Shown here: positions 36,601 through 47,863 of the stretch, piece by piece
How the letters are laid out: each line of letters opens with the position of its first letter
How positions within the stretch are numbered: the stretch's first letter is position 1
Assembly: GCA_039619475.1 (NCBI GenBank)
Contig: CM077115.1
Location: 35,787,083 to 35,851,082, forward strand
DNA: 64,000 nt
Direction: 5' to 3'
Source: Icerya purchasi
Taxonomy: Eukaryota > Arthropoda > Insecta > Hemiptera > Monophlebidae
Program-made: the position numbers and the translations under genes
The notes under the pieces: generated by a model
Told to the model about the DNA's origin: nothing
The model's input: the letters and a program-made list of their open reading frames with translations, nothing else
Databases searched by the model: none

Positions 36601-37340
36601 GATGGAGACTTTTATTCGCCGGTAATGCTCTGGCAGTCACTAAAGAATCCGTAACGAAAAAAAGTGGTAGTTTCCAGTCGAATGATAGAGAGTGATTTTA
36701 CGCACTTAGTTCTTTTCAATTGGAAATATGTTGCTGTCAAGTTAGCTTACTAACAAATAGCAGACCTAGAAATCTGGCTGAAGAACGATTCGGAATGATA
36801 GCACTATTCAGCTGGAAACGATATTCTTTGGCAGATCGTACGAAAATCAACGCATACCGCCTTAGAAGAAGAATCACATTTCTGAAGTTTAGAGATTATT
36901 TTTTGAAAGACGGATATATATTTGAGGATCGCTGAAAGTTATATCCGGTCAATAAACAGCCGGACAGTTCACACGATGTCTGAACGTATTCGACAATATC
37001 ATCAATACATACAATGAACAAACTTTGCGCAGAGACAATTAGTATCATTCCATTCTGGATGCTAATAACGTCAGCAGAACTTATACTCAATTTCGACCCT
37101 TATTGTTCGGTCCGTACATTTCGAATGAATCTAATCATTCTGCCGGCCAACCCTGTTTTTCGTAATTTGTAAATTGATTTTGAAAAGTTTTTTAATATTA
37201 CGTTATTTACTTTTTCAGAAAAACAAAAAACAACTCAAAAAGTGTTTCGTCCAAAAGATTTCTAATAACTCGCCGCAAATCGTCCTGTACATAATACGGT
37301 ACTGTTTGCTTCATATTTAAATTATCCCTCATTCTATACG
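36601..37340. other. No feature recognised
   Basis: Short frames on both strands, none with a recognisable motif. It may be decayed LINE sequence continuing from 36600. Confidence 0.4.
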
Positions 37341-37344
37341 CTTA

Positions 37345-37900
37345 AATGATGGACTTTTTTTTTTTTTTTTTATTTTTTTCCCTTTGGGTTCGTCATAAAG
37401 ACATTGGCCCAAGAAGAGGGAGAAGAATGAGAAGCGGAATCAGATGTTTATGCGATCAGATATGGAAGATAGGAAAGACTCAAGTGCTGGAATGACCGAG
37501 GGTGATGGCAAGGAGAGGACAAAAGCTGCGCAATACGGAGTTGGAAGACCAATTGACAAAAGAGAAGAGTATTTTTTTTTTCTTTTTTTTTTTTTTTTTT
37601 TTTTGGGCGCATCAACTATGGACCATTGCCCAGACACAATGGGAAGAAGAGACAACTAACTAGAACCTAATTCGGTTGGAGACAGCTGAAATAAAGGAAC
37701 CAAGGACAAGAACAACAGACTGGGAAGGAAGGGACAAGATGTAAGACGCACAGTAAGGAGTGGGAAGCCGCAGCTTTATAAGGTGAAGATAGAAGAAAAG
37801 AGTAAAAGGAAGAACGTTCGGAAGCGATATAGGTGCACTCAAACAAAATGTGATTAGCGTCACCTATAAAGTTGTGAGAGGAAGGGTGTAGGAGATAGTG
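37345..37900 (-). pseudogene. Two adjacent 5'-truncated LINE 3' ends
   Basis: On the minus strand, 37890-37610 encodes NHILFECTYIASERSSFYSF then LPTPYCASYILSLPSQSVV. A second copy of the last block (LPTPYCAAFVLSLPSPSVI) follows at 37560-37450. Each block ends in its own A-rich tail (plus-strand T runs at about 37570-37603 and 37358-37376). The motif is the same zinc-type C-terminus as the I-like family, but the sequence is a different subfamily from 24.8 and 36.2 kb. Two successive 3' tails suggest independent insertions at nearly one place, or a partial duplication. Confidence 0.65.
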
Positions 37901-39410
37901 AGGAGAGGGGACCAGAGTTTGTTTTCTGTGACATTATTTACGCCATTGTCTTTTACTTTAATGCGAGATACAATTGAACAATGGTCACTTTTTTTTTTTT
38001 CTTTCAGCGAGATAAGTAAAACGCCGAAAAAAATATCAAAAACGTTATTTCTTAGTGTGAATAAGATGAAGCCTGTTTATCTTATTTGGCTTTTTTATTC
38101 TTATATCAGGGATGCCACCGCGAGTTTCATTCCCGCGGACCTACTTTATTACACTGTTATTAAGATGATTATCGCTTTTAATATGATATTTATTATTATT
38201 ATTTTGATATATATTTTTTATTCACGCACACAAGAATGTTAATTATGATTTAGTTATTTATTACCAATTCGTACATAGATCTTTCGAGGACGGTCGACCG
38301 TAAGAACATTTGAATATTCTTATTTCAAAATCGAAAATAATAAAATATTATAATTTAAATAATAAAATGTCCACCGTATGGTGATAATCATAAACTTAAA
38401 TAATTTATATACATATCTCGAATTCCGGAGGGGTCGATGCCGATGATATGGTGACGCTGATTCGTTGTTCCTCTTCGTTGATCCTGTTTATCTATTTTCC
38501 TGACGTAGAACTTCTCATATGCGAATCTTTTCTTTCGTTTTATTTTAACCAAATTAATTCATTAATACTTTTTCGAATAAACGCGATAAAATGATTATGA
38601 TTTTATACGGCCGAATACAATCACGGAAAGCGTCTGGCCAATGTAGAGTGAGCCACCGGTGCGGACTCACGATCAGCCTTTATTTTAACTGTCTTTTTCC
38701 GACTCCAAAATCTGACTGATTACTCGTGAACATATTTCCGATTTCCAAACCAAATCGAAGATCCCTCCACCGTCGGACGGCGTTTCCTGCAGCACTATTT
38801 CCATTACGTCAGACGTGACGTAACATCACTCCAGACATTATCATCCCCGATCATTCGTCGAACGACACACACATTTACACTCACGCTCGCCTTAAATTCT
38901 ATGTTAATTACTAATTTGTTTATTATATTTATTATTCATGTAATGTACACATTAAAAAGATAACGATGATAAACAGCACTCCTTTAGTGTCTCTTAAGTT
39001 TCATGGTGATCGGTCGATTGTCTTTTTTTTTAATGATTTTTTGAAGGTGTTAAGTAACGCTATTACTGCTATTTCTCAAATACATATATTGTATGTTCAA
39101 ATCGATGGTAAAAAATGCACCACAGATTGATGTAGTGGATTCGTCTGCACAAATCACTAGTAACGTGCAATGCTGATCTGAGACTCAATATTAAATTTTT
39201 TTGCTATTAAATATAATAATCTTTACGGTAGCGCCGTAAACTAGGTGCTCCGTTACCGAACCGGAAATATTATGGATTTTGTAACGTCCTGTCAAGGGTA
39301 TAGGACCTATACTTCACTTTACTTTACTCTTCAAGTCGTTGTCCCAGTGGTGCATATACCTCTAATGTGAAATCGAATATTGTTATTAAAGTTTGTTGCG
39401 CACATTATTT
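37901..39410. other. No gene recognised
   Basis: AT-rich, with a GC-richer block at about 38400-38880. I considered whether that block could be a solo LTR but found no clear paired ends or target duplication. Confidence 0.4.
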
Positions 39411-39432
39411 CAAATTTTTTTTTTTTTTTTTT

Positions 39433-39558
39433 GGATTAAATATAAACATACAGTTTTTATAAAATAATCTGCGATCATGAAGCTATCAGCTTCGAAAGTC
39501 CGCGTAAATATTTAAATATATTATTTTATAAAAAGTGAGTGTATTTATATTTAATCTA
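39433..39558. repeat. Short inverted-repeat element
   Basis: Arms 39433-39468 and 39520-39558 are near-perfect reverse complements (core ATAAAATAAT...ATTATTTTAT, and TTAAATATAA against TTATATTTAA) around a spacer of about 50 bp. No coding capacity. It could be a small MITE or a hairpin-forming remnant. Confidence 0.7.
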
Positions 39559-40341
39559 AAAATTGAATTATACCAGAGAAATCTGGGAAAATAAAGGCGG
39601 CCGAGAGAAAAGAACTATCCTCAGTATTCTCCCCAGATCTACATTATGAGAAGCTTAAATTCACAATTCACGATACCCCTTATCAAGGATATAGGAATTA
39701 CTTCTTCTGGTAAGTAATAATTTTAAATTAAATTTCATCCGTTAAATTCGAAATAATCTCATGAGCGCGTAAGCAGAAATTGATGTGCGATATAATCAGG
39801 TATACTGTGCTAGTATCCACGTATGAGGTACACGGCCGTAGGCTCTTGAAAATAAATTAAACTGGAGGAGCCCCTAGTTATAATAAACGTAATCACGCAT
39901 AAAGCACGCAAGGGACATTTTTATTATAAATGCGCTGCATGTAACTTAATAACCTTGTCAGAGTTACTGGCGATTATTCCGGGCAGCCGTAATTCATGTA
40001 TATATTGTAGACACAAACAACAGCATGTACAACATTTTAATGTTTAATTGTGTTCTTATATTACGATTGGTTACAATGATAATCACTAGACAGACTATAT
40101 AGAGTTTTTATTAAAAAAATCTAATGTTATTCTCACATTTTTCATCCGAGTACTATTATGTACAATTTAGGCCTAGGCCCGTAATAGGGTGGCAACATTT
40201 GAAAGACATCAAAATTTATGTATCAAAGAATAATACATTTTTGTCGTAATTAGAGTAAGTTTGTTAGAATTGTTAATTTTCACTTTAAAAATTGTTATCA
40301 AAACCCATCGATATGTATATATATATATATATATATATACA

Positions 40342-41406
40342 TTAAGGCGGTTCTTTTTTTTTCCCGCCCCCTAGATATCTTCTAAATGTATAAAAAAAAA
40401 TTCCAGTAAAATCTAAGCTCTTAATTTTAATATTAACACGCTCCCCAAAGTCACCAAATGACGCAAATGCTGTCGATAAATAAATAAAAATAAAAATAAA
40501 AAAAAAATAAAAAAAAGTCACCAAAGTTTTAAATGAAAAATATATGCAATTTTTTTCAATAACGCTTATAAAAATTATAACTCTGGTAAAAATTAAAGAA
40601 TCAGTTTGAAATTTAGTACAATTATACTATTGGGAACAATCTTCAAAAATTTCAGATTCTTAAGTTCATTACTTCCTTACATATCGAATCAATAAATATG
40701 AAAAAAATTTTCCCACTTGAAATATTTTTGTAATATTACTGGTAATATGGATTTTTTTTTTTCTATTCCAGTTCTCTTAAAAAAAAAAGTATTTTTTTAA
40801 AGTGAAATTATAAATAAAATAGTTTTCAGATTTTTATTAAATCGGTATTAATACATGTAGAAAGTTTATTTTTGTCGTAAAATCATTTTTTTATATTGAT
40901 AAATCGCAAACTTCGAAATTTTTACGCAGATGGTGAATTCAAAACTTCTAACATTACTTCAAGCAGAGTATTTTTTGATGGAACTAGTATAAAAAAAAAT
41001 TAATTAATTCATATTATGAGCAATATTACAAAAATATTATAAGTGAGAAAAGTTTTTTCATATTTATTGATTTGATATGGAAGGAAGTAATGAATTTAAA
41101 AATTTAAAATTTTTAAGGATTGTTCCCAATAGTGTAAGCTACAACTGTACTAAATCTTAAACTGATTCATCAATTTTTACCATAGTTGTAATTTTTATAA
41201 GCATTATTGAAAAATATTGCATGTATTTTCCATTTAAAACTTTGATGACTTTGGGTAGCGTGTTAATATTAAAATACATTATATGTATACGGAATCCTAA
41301 TTAAGAGCTCAGATACTACAGGATTTTTTCTTGTAATATATTTAGAAGATATCTAAGGGGCGGGCAAAAGAAAATTCCAAAATCATGTAAATAAAGACCA
41401 CCTTAA
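40342..41406. mobile_element. Foldback element with long inverted repeats
   Basis: Arms of about 390 bp (40342-40740 and 41020-41406) are imperfect reverse complements over their whole length. Examples are CTAGATATCTTCTAAAT against TTTAGAAGATATCTAAG, TTAATATTAACACGCT against AGCGTGTTAATATTAA, and TTACTTCCTTACATATC against GATATGGAAGGAAGTAA. The ends are TTAAGGCGGTTCTTT and its counterpart AAAGACCACCTTAA. Both ends carry TTAA, which could be a TTAA duplication or a TA duplication plus element bases. No ORF. The superfamily is unassigned; piggyBac is not supported by the end sequence. Confidence 0.85.
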
Positions 41407-41800
41407 TATATATATTAATTACAACGTAATTCTTAGGCTACCCCCCATTCGAAAAAATGTCCCAATTTTATGTAACGCAAAATGTCTCAAAAAAATGTCC
41501 CAGAAAAATGTCCCAATTTTGTGTAATGAAATATGTAATGAAAAATGTAACGAAAAAAAATGTCTTAATTTTATATAATGAAAGTTAAATGTTAGAATAG
41601 GACTTTTGTGGTTATGTTATTTTTTTTTTTGTGTTGATGCCAGTAAGAATTACGTTGTAAATTTTGATCATTTTATACAAAGTATAAAAGAGAAAGAGAC
41701 AGAAATGAAAACAAGAGGAGTCAAGGGGGACAGCCCCTTGCGAGGTCAAAATGGCCAAGTTTATATATATACATATATATGTACGTATGTATGTAATTTG
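41407..41800 (+). repeat. Interspersed repeat family A, copy 2
   Basis: Directly follows the foldback element. The inverted repeat is at 41419-41435 and 41644-41660. Only about one and a half minisatellite units remain. The conserved right flank to about 41763 contains the degenerate palindrome CAAGGGGGACAGCCCCTTG. It ends in a TA-rich tail. Confidence 0.75.
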
Positions 41801-42375
41801 TAGTACAAGAAAGGCGGTATATCAGCACGGGCCTAGGGCACCTAAACAAACAAATCTCCATTACTGATTATGCATAAGTCAATATAATTTTATGTTTCAT
41901 AATTAAAGAATAAGTTAACGTGGCCAATTACCCGCAAAATTTATGTCTTAAAAATAGCAATAATTCGTTAATAAATTATTTTTCTTTGTTCATTATTAAA
42001 TATATCTGTGACTAAATGATTAGTTTCGATGCTAAAAAAAAGTGTTATATACATACATATATATTAACGCTAAATTATGATCCTTATCAACTGAAACTTG
42101 ACACAATAAAAATTATATATAGCACGTGTATTTTTAAAGTAATACAGTGCGGTTTCTTGACTACCGGTAGCACAGTTGACATTTTTGCTTTGATCCGTTT
42201 TTTTCTTTTTCTGGTAACTCCGTGTAAAACAGTTTGAGTTTACATATCTAAATTGTTTACAATTTAATAAACATTCGTAATTTTCGAGCAATTTGGTTAA
42301 ACTTTACGTAAAACAATTTGAAATTTTTAATTATGAATAATATAATAAAAATTTGGTTTAAATTATTTATTCAGC

Positions 42376-42419
42376 TTATAACTACTAAGCCACGCGTTGC
42401 TGTGGCTTAGTAGTTATAA
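42376..42419 (-). repeat. 3' hairpin of the Helitron-like element
   Basis: Perfect 18-bp stem TTATAACTACTAAGCCAC with loop GCGTTGCT. It may act as the rolling-circle transposition terminator. Confidence 0.85.
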
Positions 42420-42717
42420 TAGATTAAATTAATTATTTACTTATTATTTTGATGCAACCAAATTAATTTTTACTAATAAACCTGAAATTATTTAGCCGAT
42501 TTTGAATCATATGTAGAGAATGAAATTATCCAACTAATATACACTTATTGAATTTACATTTTATTTATCTAATCTTTAACTTTAATCTGTAATCAATGAC
42601 TTATTTACACAATATTCTATAAATAAATTAGTTACATAAAAATTAAATGTTATAAATGAGGCAGATAACATTGGTTTCGAACTATTAGTTATATTATTTT
42701 ATAAAACTGAAAATTAT

Positions 42718-42918
42718 CTAAGCACTAATTTGTGCACGATGTTCTTGGTCAACCTGTCTTTTGCTAACACGAATAGACTTGATGGTGTTCCTACACGTGA
42801 GCAGGCAACATGCGTTTATTCTTGCAATTTCTTCTTCCGATTCAGTAGCTCTCGTAACACGCATACGCCGTACATTTCTGCTACGCGCATTGTTGAGGTT
42901 CGATTGTCTCCGCGGCAT
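42718..42918 (-). pseudogene. Helitron helicase-type ORF, N-terminal fragment
   Basis: A 66-codon ATG frame beginning MPRRQSNLNNARSRNVRRM, followed by RATESEEEIARINA. This is the basic, E-rich start seen in many arthropod Helitron-encoded Pif1-type helicase proteins (pattern MPRxxxxLxxRxRxxxRxxxxRxxESEEExxxR). The Rep nuclease and helicase domains are absent, and the frame ends after AQISA. It supports the Helitron assignment and shows that the element cannot mobilise itself. Confidence 0.55.
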
Positions 42919-42941
42919 TATCTTATACTGAAATGTAAAGC

Positions 42942-42946
<5 letters not shown>

Positions 42947-42977
<31 letters not shown>

Positions 42978-43190
42978 GCCTGGCGGCTAAGTAGCTTACC
43001 ATTTGACCACTTCCATATCAAAATAAGTTTAAATTATTCCACTTCTCTTCTCTTTTCCTCTTCTTTTTCTCTCTTTTTTTTTTCTCTTTTTTTTTATATG
43101 AATAAAGAAAAACGTATTGGAAAAATGAGCAAATGAAAATCTAATGACAAGGACAATTCACCAGCCATCTATCCGGACCAACTGAGCAAG
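42947..43190 (-). mobile_element. SINE-like retroposon inserted in the Helitron-like element
   Basis: On the minus strand a body of about 245 bp ends in a run of about 28 A. It is flanked by the 14-bp direct repeat ATGTAAAGCAACTT (42933-42946 and 43191-43204). Tail plus target duplication is the signature of LINE-driven retroposition. The 5' end (CTTGCTCAGTTGGTCCGG) contains a tRNA A-box-like GCTCAGTTGGT. A B box was not clear, so a truncated LINE or other retroposed RNA remains possible. A purine-rich tract fills the middle. Confidence 0.75.
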
Positions 43191-44300
43191 ATGTAAAGCA
43201 ACTTAGATGCCGAACAATGCCAGAGAGTTGTATCCACTATTGTTGTGGGAATATTAAAATAATTTTTTTTTTTTTTTTTATCAAGGCAGGACGTTTATTA
43301 AATACATTGAAATATAAATAAATTAAATGCCGCACAATATCGCACAATATTTTTTTTTTTCATAAACAACAACTCCGTAATAACACCGAACTTTTTTGTA
43401 AACAACAGAGCGAACATAATTTATTTCATCATTCATTGATAAAAGCGCCATGCGCCAGCGATAAACATGCTTGCATTTCGATTAACATCGCACGATACAC
43501 AAAAGTCGCCACGAAAAGTAGTTGGTGCTCAAAAAGTAATAAAATTGTCAAATTTGTTTTTTTTAATTGATTGATTAAATTACTTAATATAACAAATATT
43601 TATGTAAATAATTAAAACAAAAAAAGTATCCTATCTGTTAAGTTGGACTAAATTGCATGTACTTTCAAAATTTTATAAAAATCGGTCAAGTAAATTCCGA
43701 GTTTATCCTGCACAAATATAAAGACACGGGATTTTTATATATACATATATAGATATATATAAATATATAGGTGTATGTAAATATATGTAGTGAAAAATAA
43801 TAGTCGTTGCGTTGCGGTATTTCGTTTCACAAGCGATTTTCAAGACGTTTCACGTCAAAAAAACAAAAAAATTGATTCAATTTTTTTACATTTATAAGAT
43901 TTTATATACGATGTTTCTATTATTCCCCCGACGTGCTCAAGTGTGAGCGTCACGGATGACGGTTCGGCAGAATCATCATTCGCGAAACGCTACAGATATC
44001 GCAAAAAGCCGAAAAAGGAAAATTCTCTAACGTTATTTCAAATTACAATCTAGTCGTCTATCACAAGTATCGCGCGATTCAAATGCATTTATATATTCGG
44101 TAATGTTATAAACGATTAAGAAACGCTGTTGAGTTCGAATACCCGATGAAGGTTTAAAAACAAAATTATATCAATTTGCCGCTTTAATGTGTCGTCCAAG
44201 TTGTGACGAATCTGAATAAATTAAAAAAATAAATAAATAAATAACATAATTTTTTCGTATTTAGGTTAAAATTATTTTCTTCCATTTCTGTATTAACACT

Positions 44301-44427
44301 TTATTGAACGATATAAAATCTTTATTAAACAGAAATTATTTTTAAATTAAAAATTAAAACTCGGCACGTTTTAATTTTTAATTTAAAAATAATTTCTGTT
44401 TAATAAAGATTTTATATTGTTCAATAA
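44301..44427. repeat. 60-bp near-perfect hairpin
   Basis: Arms 44301-44360 and 44368-44427 are reverse complements with one mismatch around a 7-nt loop (TCGGCAC). The arms are very AT-rich. It could be a palindromic MITE, a recent inverted duplication, or a transcribed hairpin. Confidence 0.9.
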
Positions 44428-45186
44428 TTTTTTCGATTATTACGATATTTAAAAAACAAATAAAATAATCTGTACTAGAAAAAAAAAAAATATCACGAAT
44501 ATGAGGAATTTCGATCTCAACCTATAATGACGATATTTATTGTGTGCAAATTTCAACATATATACATATATATATATACATATTGTCTTTCATACGCATT
44601 ACCAGTACCCATACAACACTGTGAGCTTTATTATCTCGCATAATTACACTGAGCCGGCGATAAGTTTCGTGTCGCAGCCAACTATGTATATCGCTACTAG
44701 CTGAATTTCCGGAATGGTTAAATTAATATTTTAAACGGATTCTAAGATTATATAGTGTAGAAAATTAATTTTTCTCGATGTCTGAGTAAAGGGAGAGATA
44801 GGAGAAGTCATCATCATTATCGCTAATAACTTTAGCATTAATATGCATGAAGGGGGGTAGGAACCGAGGATGAAAGTGATTCCGTGACCCACAGCAGCAG
44901 TCTGGGGTTTCTAACGGACAACCACACGAAAATTCTGAAAAAGAGCTCTGTGTGCTGGTACGTTTTAACATCAGAATAAGGGCTCGTTTTCTTCCGAACA
45001 TAAAACATTCCCCAGCTACTCCTATTCATTTCAAAGCACTCTTGCAATCGTCGTTCCAGTTGAAATTTATTACGCTTACGTTCTCGGCGAGATGCTATAA
45101 TAGCAGTTTGTGACGTCTAACTTAGCCAGCCTATACGTTACATACGCACTGGTGTTACGTAAGCAACCTTAACAGTTTTCCTCGCG

Positions 45187-45288
45187 ATGGCCATTTTACA
45201 CGCAGTTTTAATGCTGCTGCTGCTGCCGCCGCGTATCGCATCGGAGCAGGTCATTTTGTTCGTGTTCAAATTTTTCTTCTATTTATAG
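45187..45288 (+). CDS. Candidate signal-peptide first exon (or 33-codon ORF)
   Basis: ATG in a favourable context (CGCGATGG) encodes MAILHAVLMLLLLPPRIASE, then Q. This is a textbook signal-peptide profile: short n-region, leucine core, and a PRIAS/E cleavage-like site. The frame continues to a TAG at 45286. A possible splice donor, GAGCAG/GTCATT, sits at 45249/45250 just after the putative cleavage site, a common first-exon layout, though it fits the GTRAGT consensus poorly. Upstream 45090-45180 is less AT-rich than average. No downstream exon was recognised. It could be chance; the CTG run may be a microsatellite. Confidence 0.25.
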   Translation: MAILHAVLMLLLLPPRIASEQVILFVFKFFFYL

Positions 45289-47454
45289 AAACTTCTTTTA
45301 TAATTCGAAAAATGTCGCAAACTAGACCGAAGGTGAATTCATTTACGAATTATGTTAATAGAGAGATATTCGCGTGATTTTGCCGGTTTTTTTCGTAAGA
45401 GGCACATTGCTCTTAAGTGTAACCTAATGAAAATTACAAATTATTTAAAACTGTCAATTAACTTTTGGAAAACTAGGAAGATAGTTAATTATTACTATTA
45501 TTAGACAAATTGCATCGCGAATATTCTTCATCCGGTTTTTACAAGATCATCAAGTACAGATGAAAAAACCAAAAAAAAAAAAAAAAGGATTATTTATGAT
45601 CGAACTGACTTTACAAAAAGAGCGTTTACGAGCAAACAGTTCCAAGCACGAGTTGGGGGTGGTTTTTTTTGGGGGGGGGGGAGCATTCTCGCGAAATAAC
45701 ATCGAAAAAATAATCATGGGGCTCGAAATTCGGATCTGCGTGTCACTAACGAATAATAACTTCTTCGAAGAAAACTTTGATAGATGTACTTCGGTCCTGG
45801 AAAAGGCTATTGCGGCGCCCTTCTTGTCGTGTTCGTCTATCCATCGTTGTGTTCGGGAGAAGACTTGTGCGTCCCGTTTTCATAACTGACATAAATTTTC
45901 AAAGCCAATTGCGAAATAATATTTTTAAACGGCAACATTGAACCCCATTTTATTCGTGACCATGATGGTTAGTGGTGGTGAAGGATTTTTTCTTAAGTCA
46001 AAATCCAAAAAAGAGAATTTAAAATTATCTCGCGAGCAAATAATGTTTCTCTTTTATTTTTAATTTTCGCCGATTAATTAATTAAATGCGAAAGTAAAAA
46101 TAAAAACAATCTCTATTAATTGCGAAATCTAGTTTTTTATTATTTTCTGAATTAACTGAAAAAAAAAAAAAAGGTGTTCTACCTATAGGTTTATTTAAAT
46201 TCCGTCCGAAGGTAATAACACACTTTGTTTTTGCTATCATCGTAGGTGCAATATTTTTTTCTTCATTATCGAAAAAAAAAAAGTGTTCTTATAAAGTTAT
46301 ATTTGGTATTTTTTATGAATTGGCTTGTATGAACGTAATTTTTTTCGCCTTTTTAATTTTTAAACTTATAGCTTTATGTAAAACAAAAAAAAAAACAAAA
46401 AAAAACAGTACAATGGGACTAACTGTAAAAATTTTAAAACGAAGGTTTGGATTAATTCTTTAATCGGTATCTTTGCAATTGTTTTTTTTGTTTTGGTATA
46501 TCTGTAAATCTGTAAGTTTTTCCTCTTGAATATACAAAAATTATTGACTTTTTTTATTTTTTTTATTTTTTTTTTTAAGTAATTACAGAAAAATGTTAAC
46601 TCGATAAAATTAAACAGGCGTCTGTCCTTTTCCGAGCCTTCTCCAAAACAATGTAACTTTTCGAATTGGTTTCCCGCAATACGCTATTTTATAATAAATC
46701 AATAAATTTTTACTTCAATTTATAAAAATATTAATATTAAATTTTTTACAACATGTAAAAATTATAAACTTTAATTTAATCTAATATAGAAAATTTTTAT
46801 TTTATATCAGCTAAGCTTATGTACAAAAGCCGAAAAAAAATTATTACAGCAGTATGTACATATTTACACTCCAACCGGGAGATCTAATGGATGACAAAGA
46901 CGCTTAACATCTTACATCGAGTAACAACTCTGGGTTGTCGTCCTCTCGTGAGCGTCTGAGATCTCTTCCATCTTCCTTCATTACAAATGGAATATTCTCC
47001 CGATACGGAATAGTGACATGCACTGCCACGCTTAATTTCCTAGTTTGGATCCCCTTCTATCGCAGCCCCATAGCTGAAAAATCCACTAGCAAATATCAGT
47101 GTACTGTAGAGCTCAATCAAGAAGCTAAAATTTAGTCTGCCTTTTTTTTTACTTCTTTGCACTTTGTTCTGAACTTTCCATGTCGCTTGCCCAAGTCCAT
47201 ATCAAAAATTTAGCTAATTCAACCCCTTACAGAATTGATTTATCCCTCCGTATACACTTGCTATTGCATATTTGTTCCACAGCACGGAAAAATCACGTCT
47301 AGAAACCCTTTGTTGAGCTGTGGGTATTTATGCGTTTGACGATTTAGTGTGTCGTGTAAATTGCTTATGACTGTGCTAACAGATAAAATAACGAGGATCG
47401 TCTGCGAAAAATGGCTGCCGTTTTTTTCGATGGATCTCGTAATTTCCCGTTTTT

Positions 47455-47480
<26 letters not shown>
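45289..47480. other. No gene recognised
   Basis: AT-rich with many A and T runs. A 109-codon frame at 45560-45889 starts in an A run and crosses a G run, so it is probably not coding. Confidence 0.45.
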
Positions 47481-47483
<3 letters not shown>

Positions 47484-47485
<2 letters not shown>

Positions 47486-47863
47486 GGGCCGTATCTAGAC
47501 CAAAATTTCGGGGGGGGGGGTACGAAATATTTTTATAATTATACAGATGTATGTGTATATATATATATATATATGGTGTTTGTGTATGTGTTATCATGAA
47601 ATATATTTATTTATAAATGGTACACTAAAGCCTTGTAGTCAATTATTGTATATGCAATATTTGAACACTACAATAAAAACAAATAAAAAACAGTCGTTTT
47701 CATAGAATTCGTAAAAATTTTAATTTTCTTTTCTTTTGTCAAAAATTGAAAAGAAATAAATTTATTCCGAATTTCGGTCCATTTAATTCAAGCAGTTATT
47801 ATTTCGCAGACATTTGGGGGGGGGGAGGCGAACCTGTAAAACCTCCCCTCAGATACGGCCCTG
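47484..47863. mobile_element. hAT-type MITE
   Basis: Ends are TAGGGCCGTATCTAG and CAGATACGGCCCTG, an inverted repeat of the CAGGGCCG hAT type. G-rich tracts lie inside both ends on the plus strand (47510-47521 and 47817-47826). Flanks are TATATATA and TATATATG, consistent with an 8-bp duplication, although the left flank is a TA microsatellite and so is weak evidence. No transposase. It is about 380 bp. Confidence 0.7.

Larger units (their letters stand above)
42376..43753 (-). mobile_element. Non-autonomous Helitron-like element
   Basis: On the minus strand the left end (43753) starts TC and reads TCTATATATGTATATATAAA then ATCCCGTG; a later segment has ACCGATTTTTATAAAATTTTG. Both resemble 5' ends of arthropod Helitrons. 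The right end has a perfect 18-bp hairpin (42376-42393 and 42402-42419, loop 8 nt) containing CCACAGCAACGCGTGG, a common Helitron 3' hairpin core in arthropods. An A precedes the 5' TC, as expected. It carries only the first part of a helicase-type ORF and a SINE-like insertion. The exact 3' terminus (CTRR) was not fixed. Confidence 0.65.

Noticed and set aside
38280..38900. GC-richer block as a possible solo LTR
   Set aside because: No paired TG/CA ends with a flanking duplication could be found.
40342..41406. piggyBac MITE, because of TTAA at both ends
   Set aside because: Terminal bases after TTAA (GGYGGT) do not match the CCC-type piggyBac ends, and TTAA is frequent in such AT-rich sequence.
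41606..41803. Frames sharing ASKNYVVNFDHFIQSI at 41.6 and 57.9 kb (possible conserved small protein)
   Set aside because: They lie in repeat family A. Similarity is explained by repeat homology, and frames diverge or break after the shared part.
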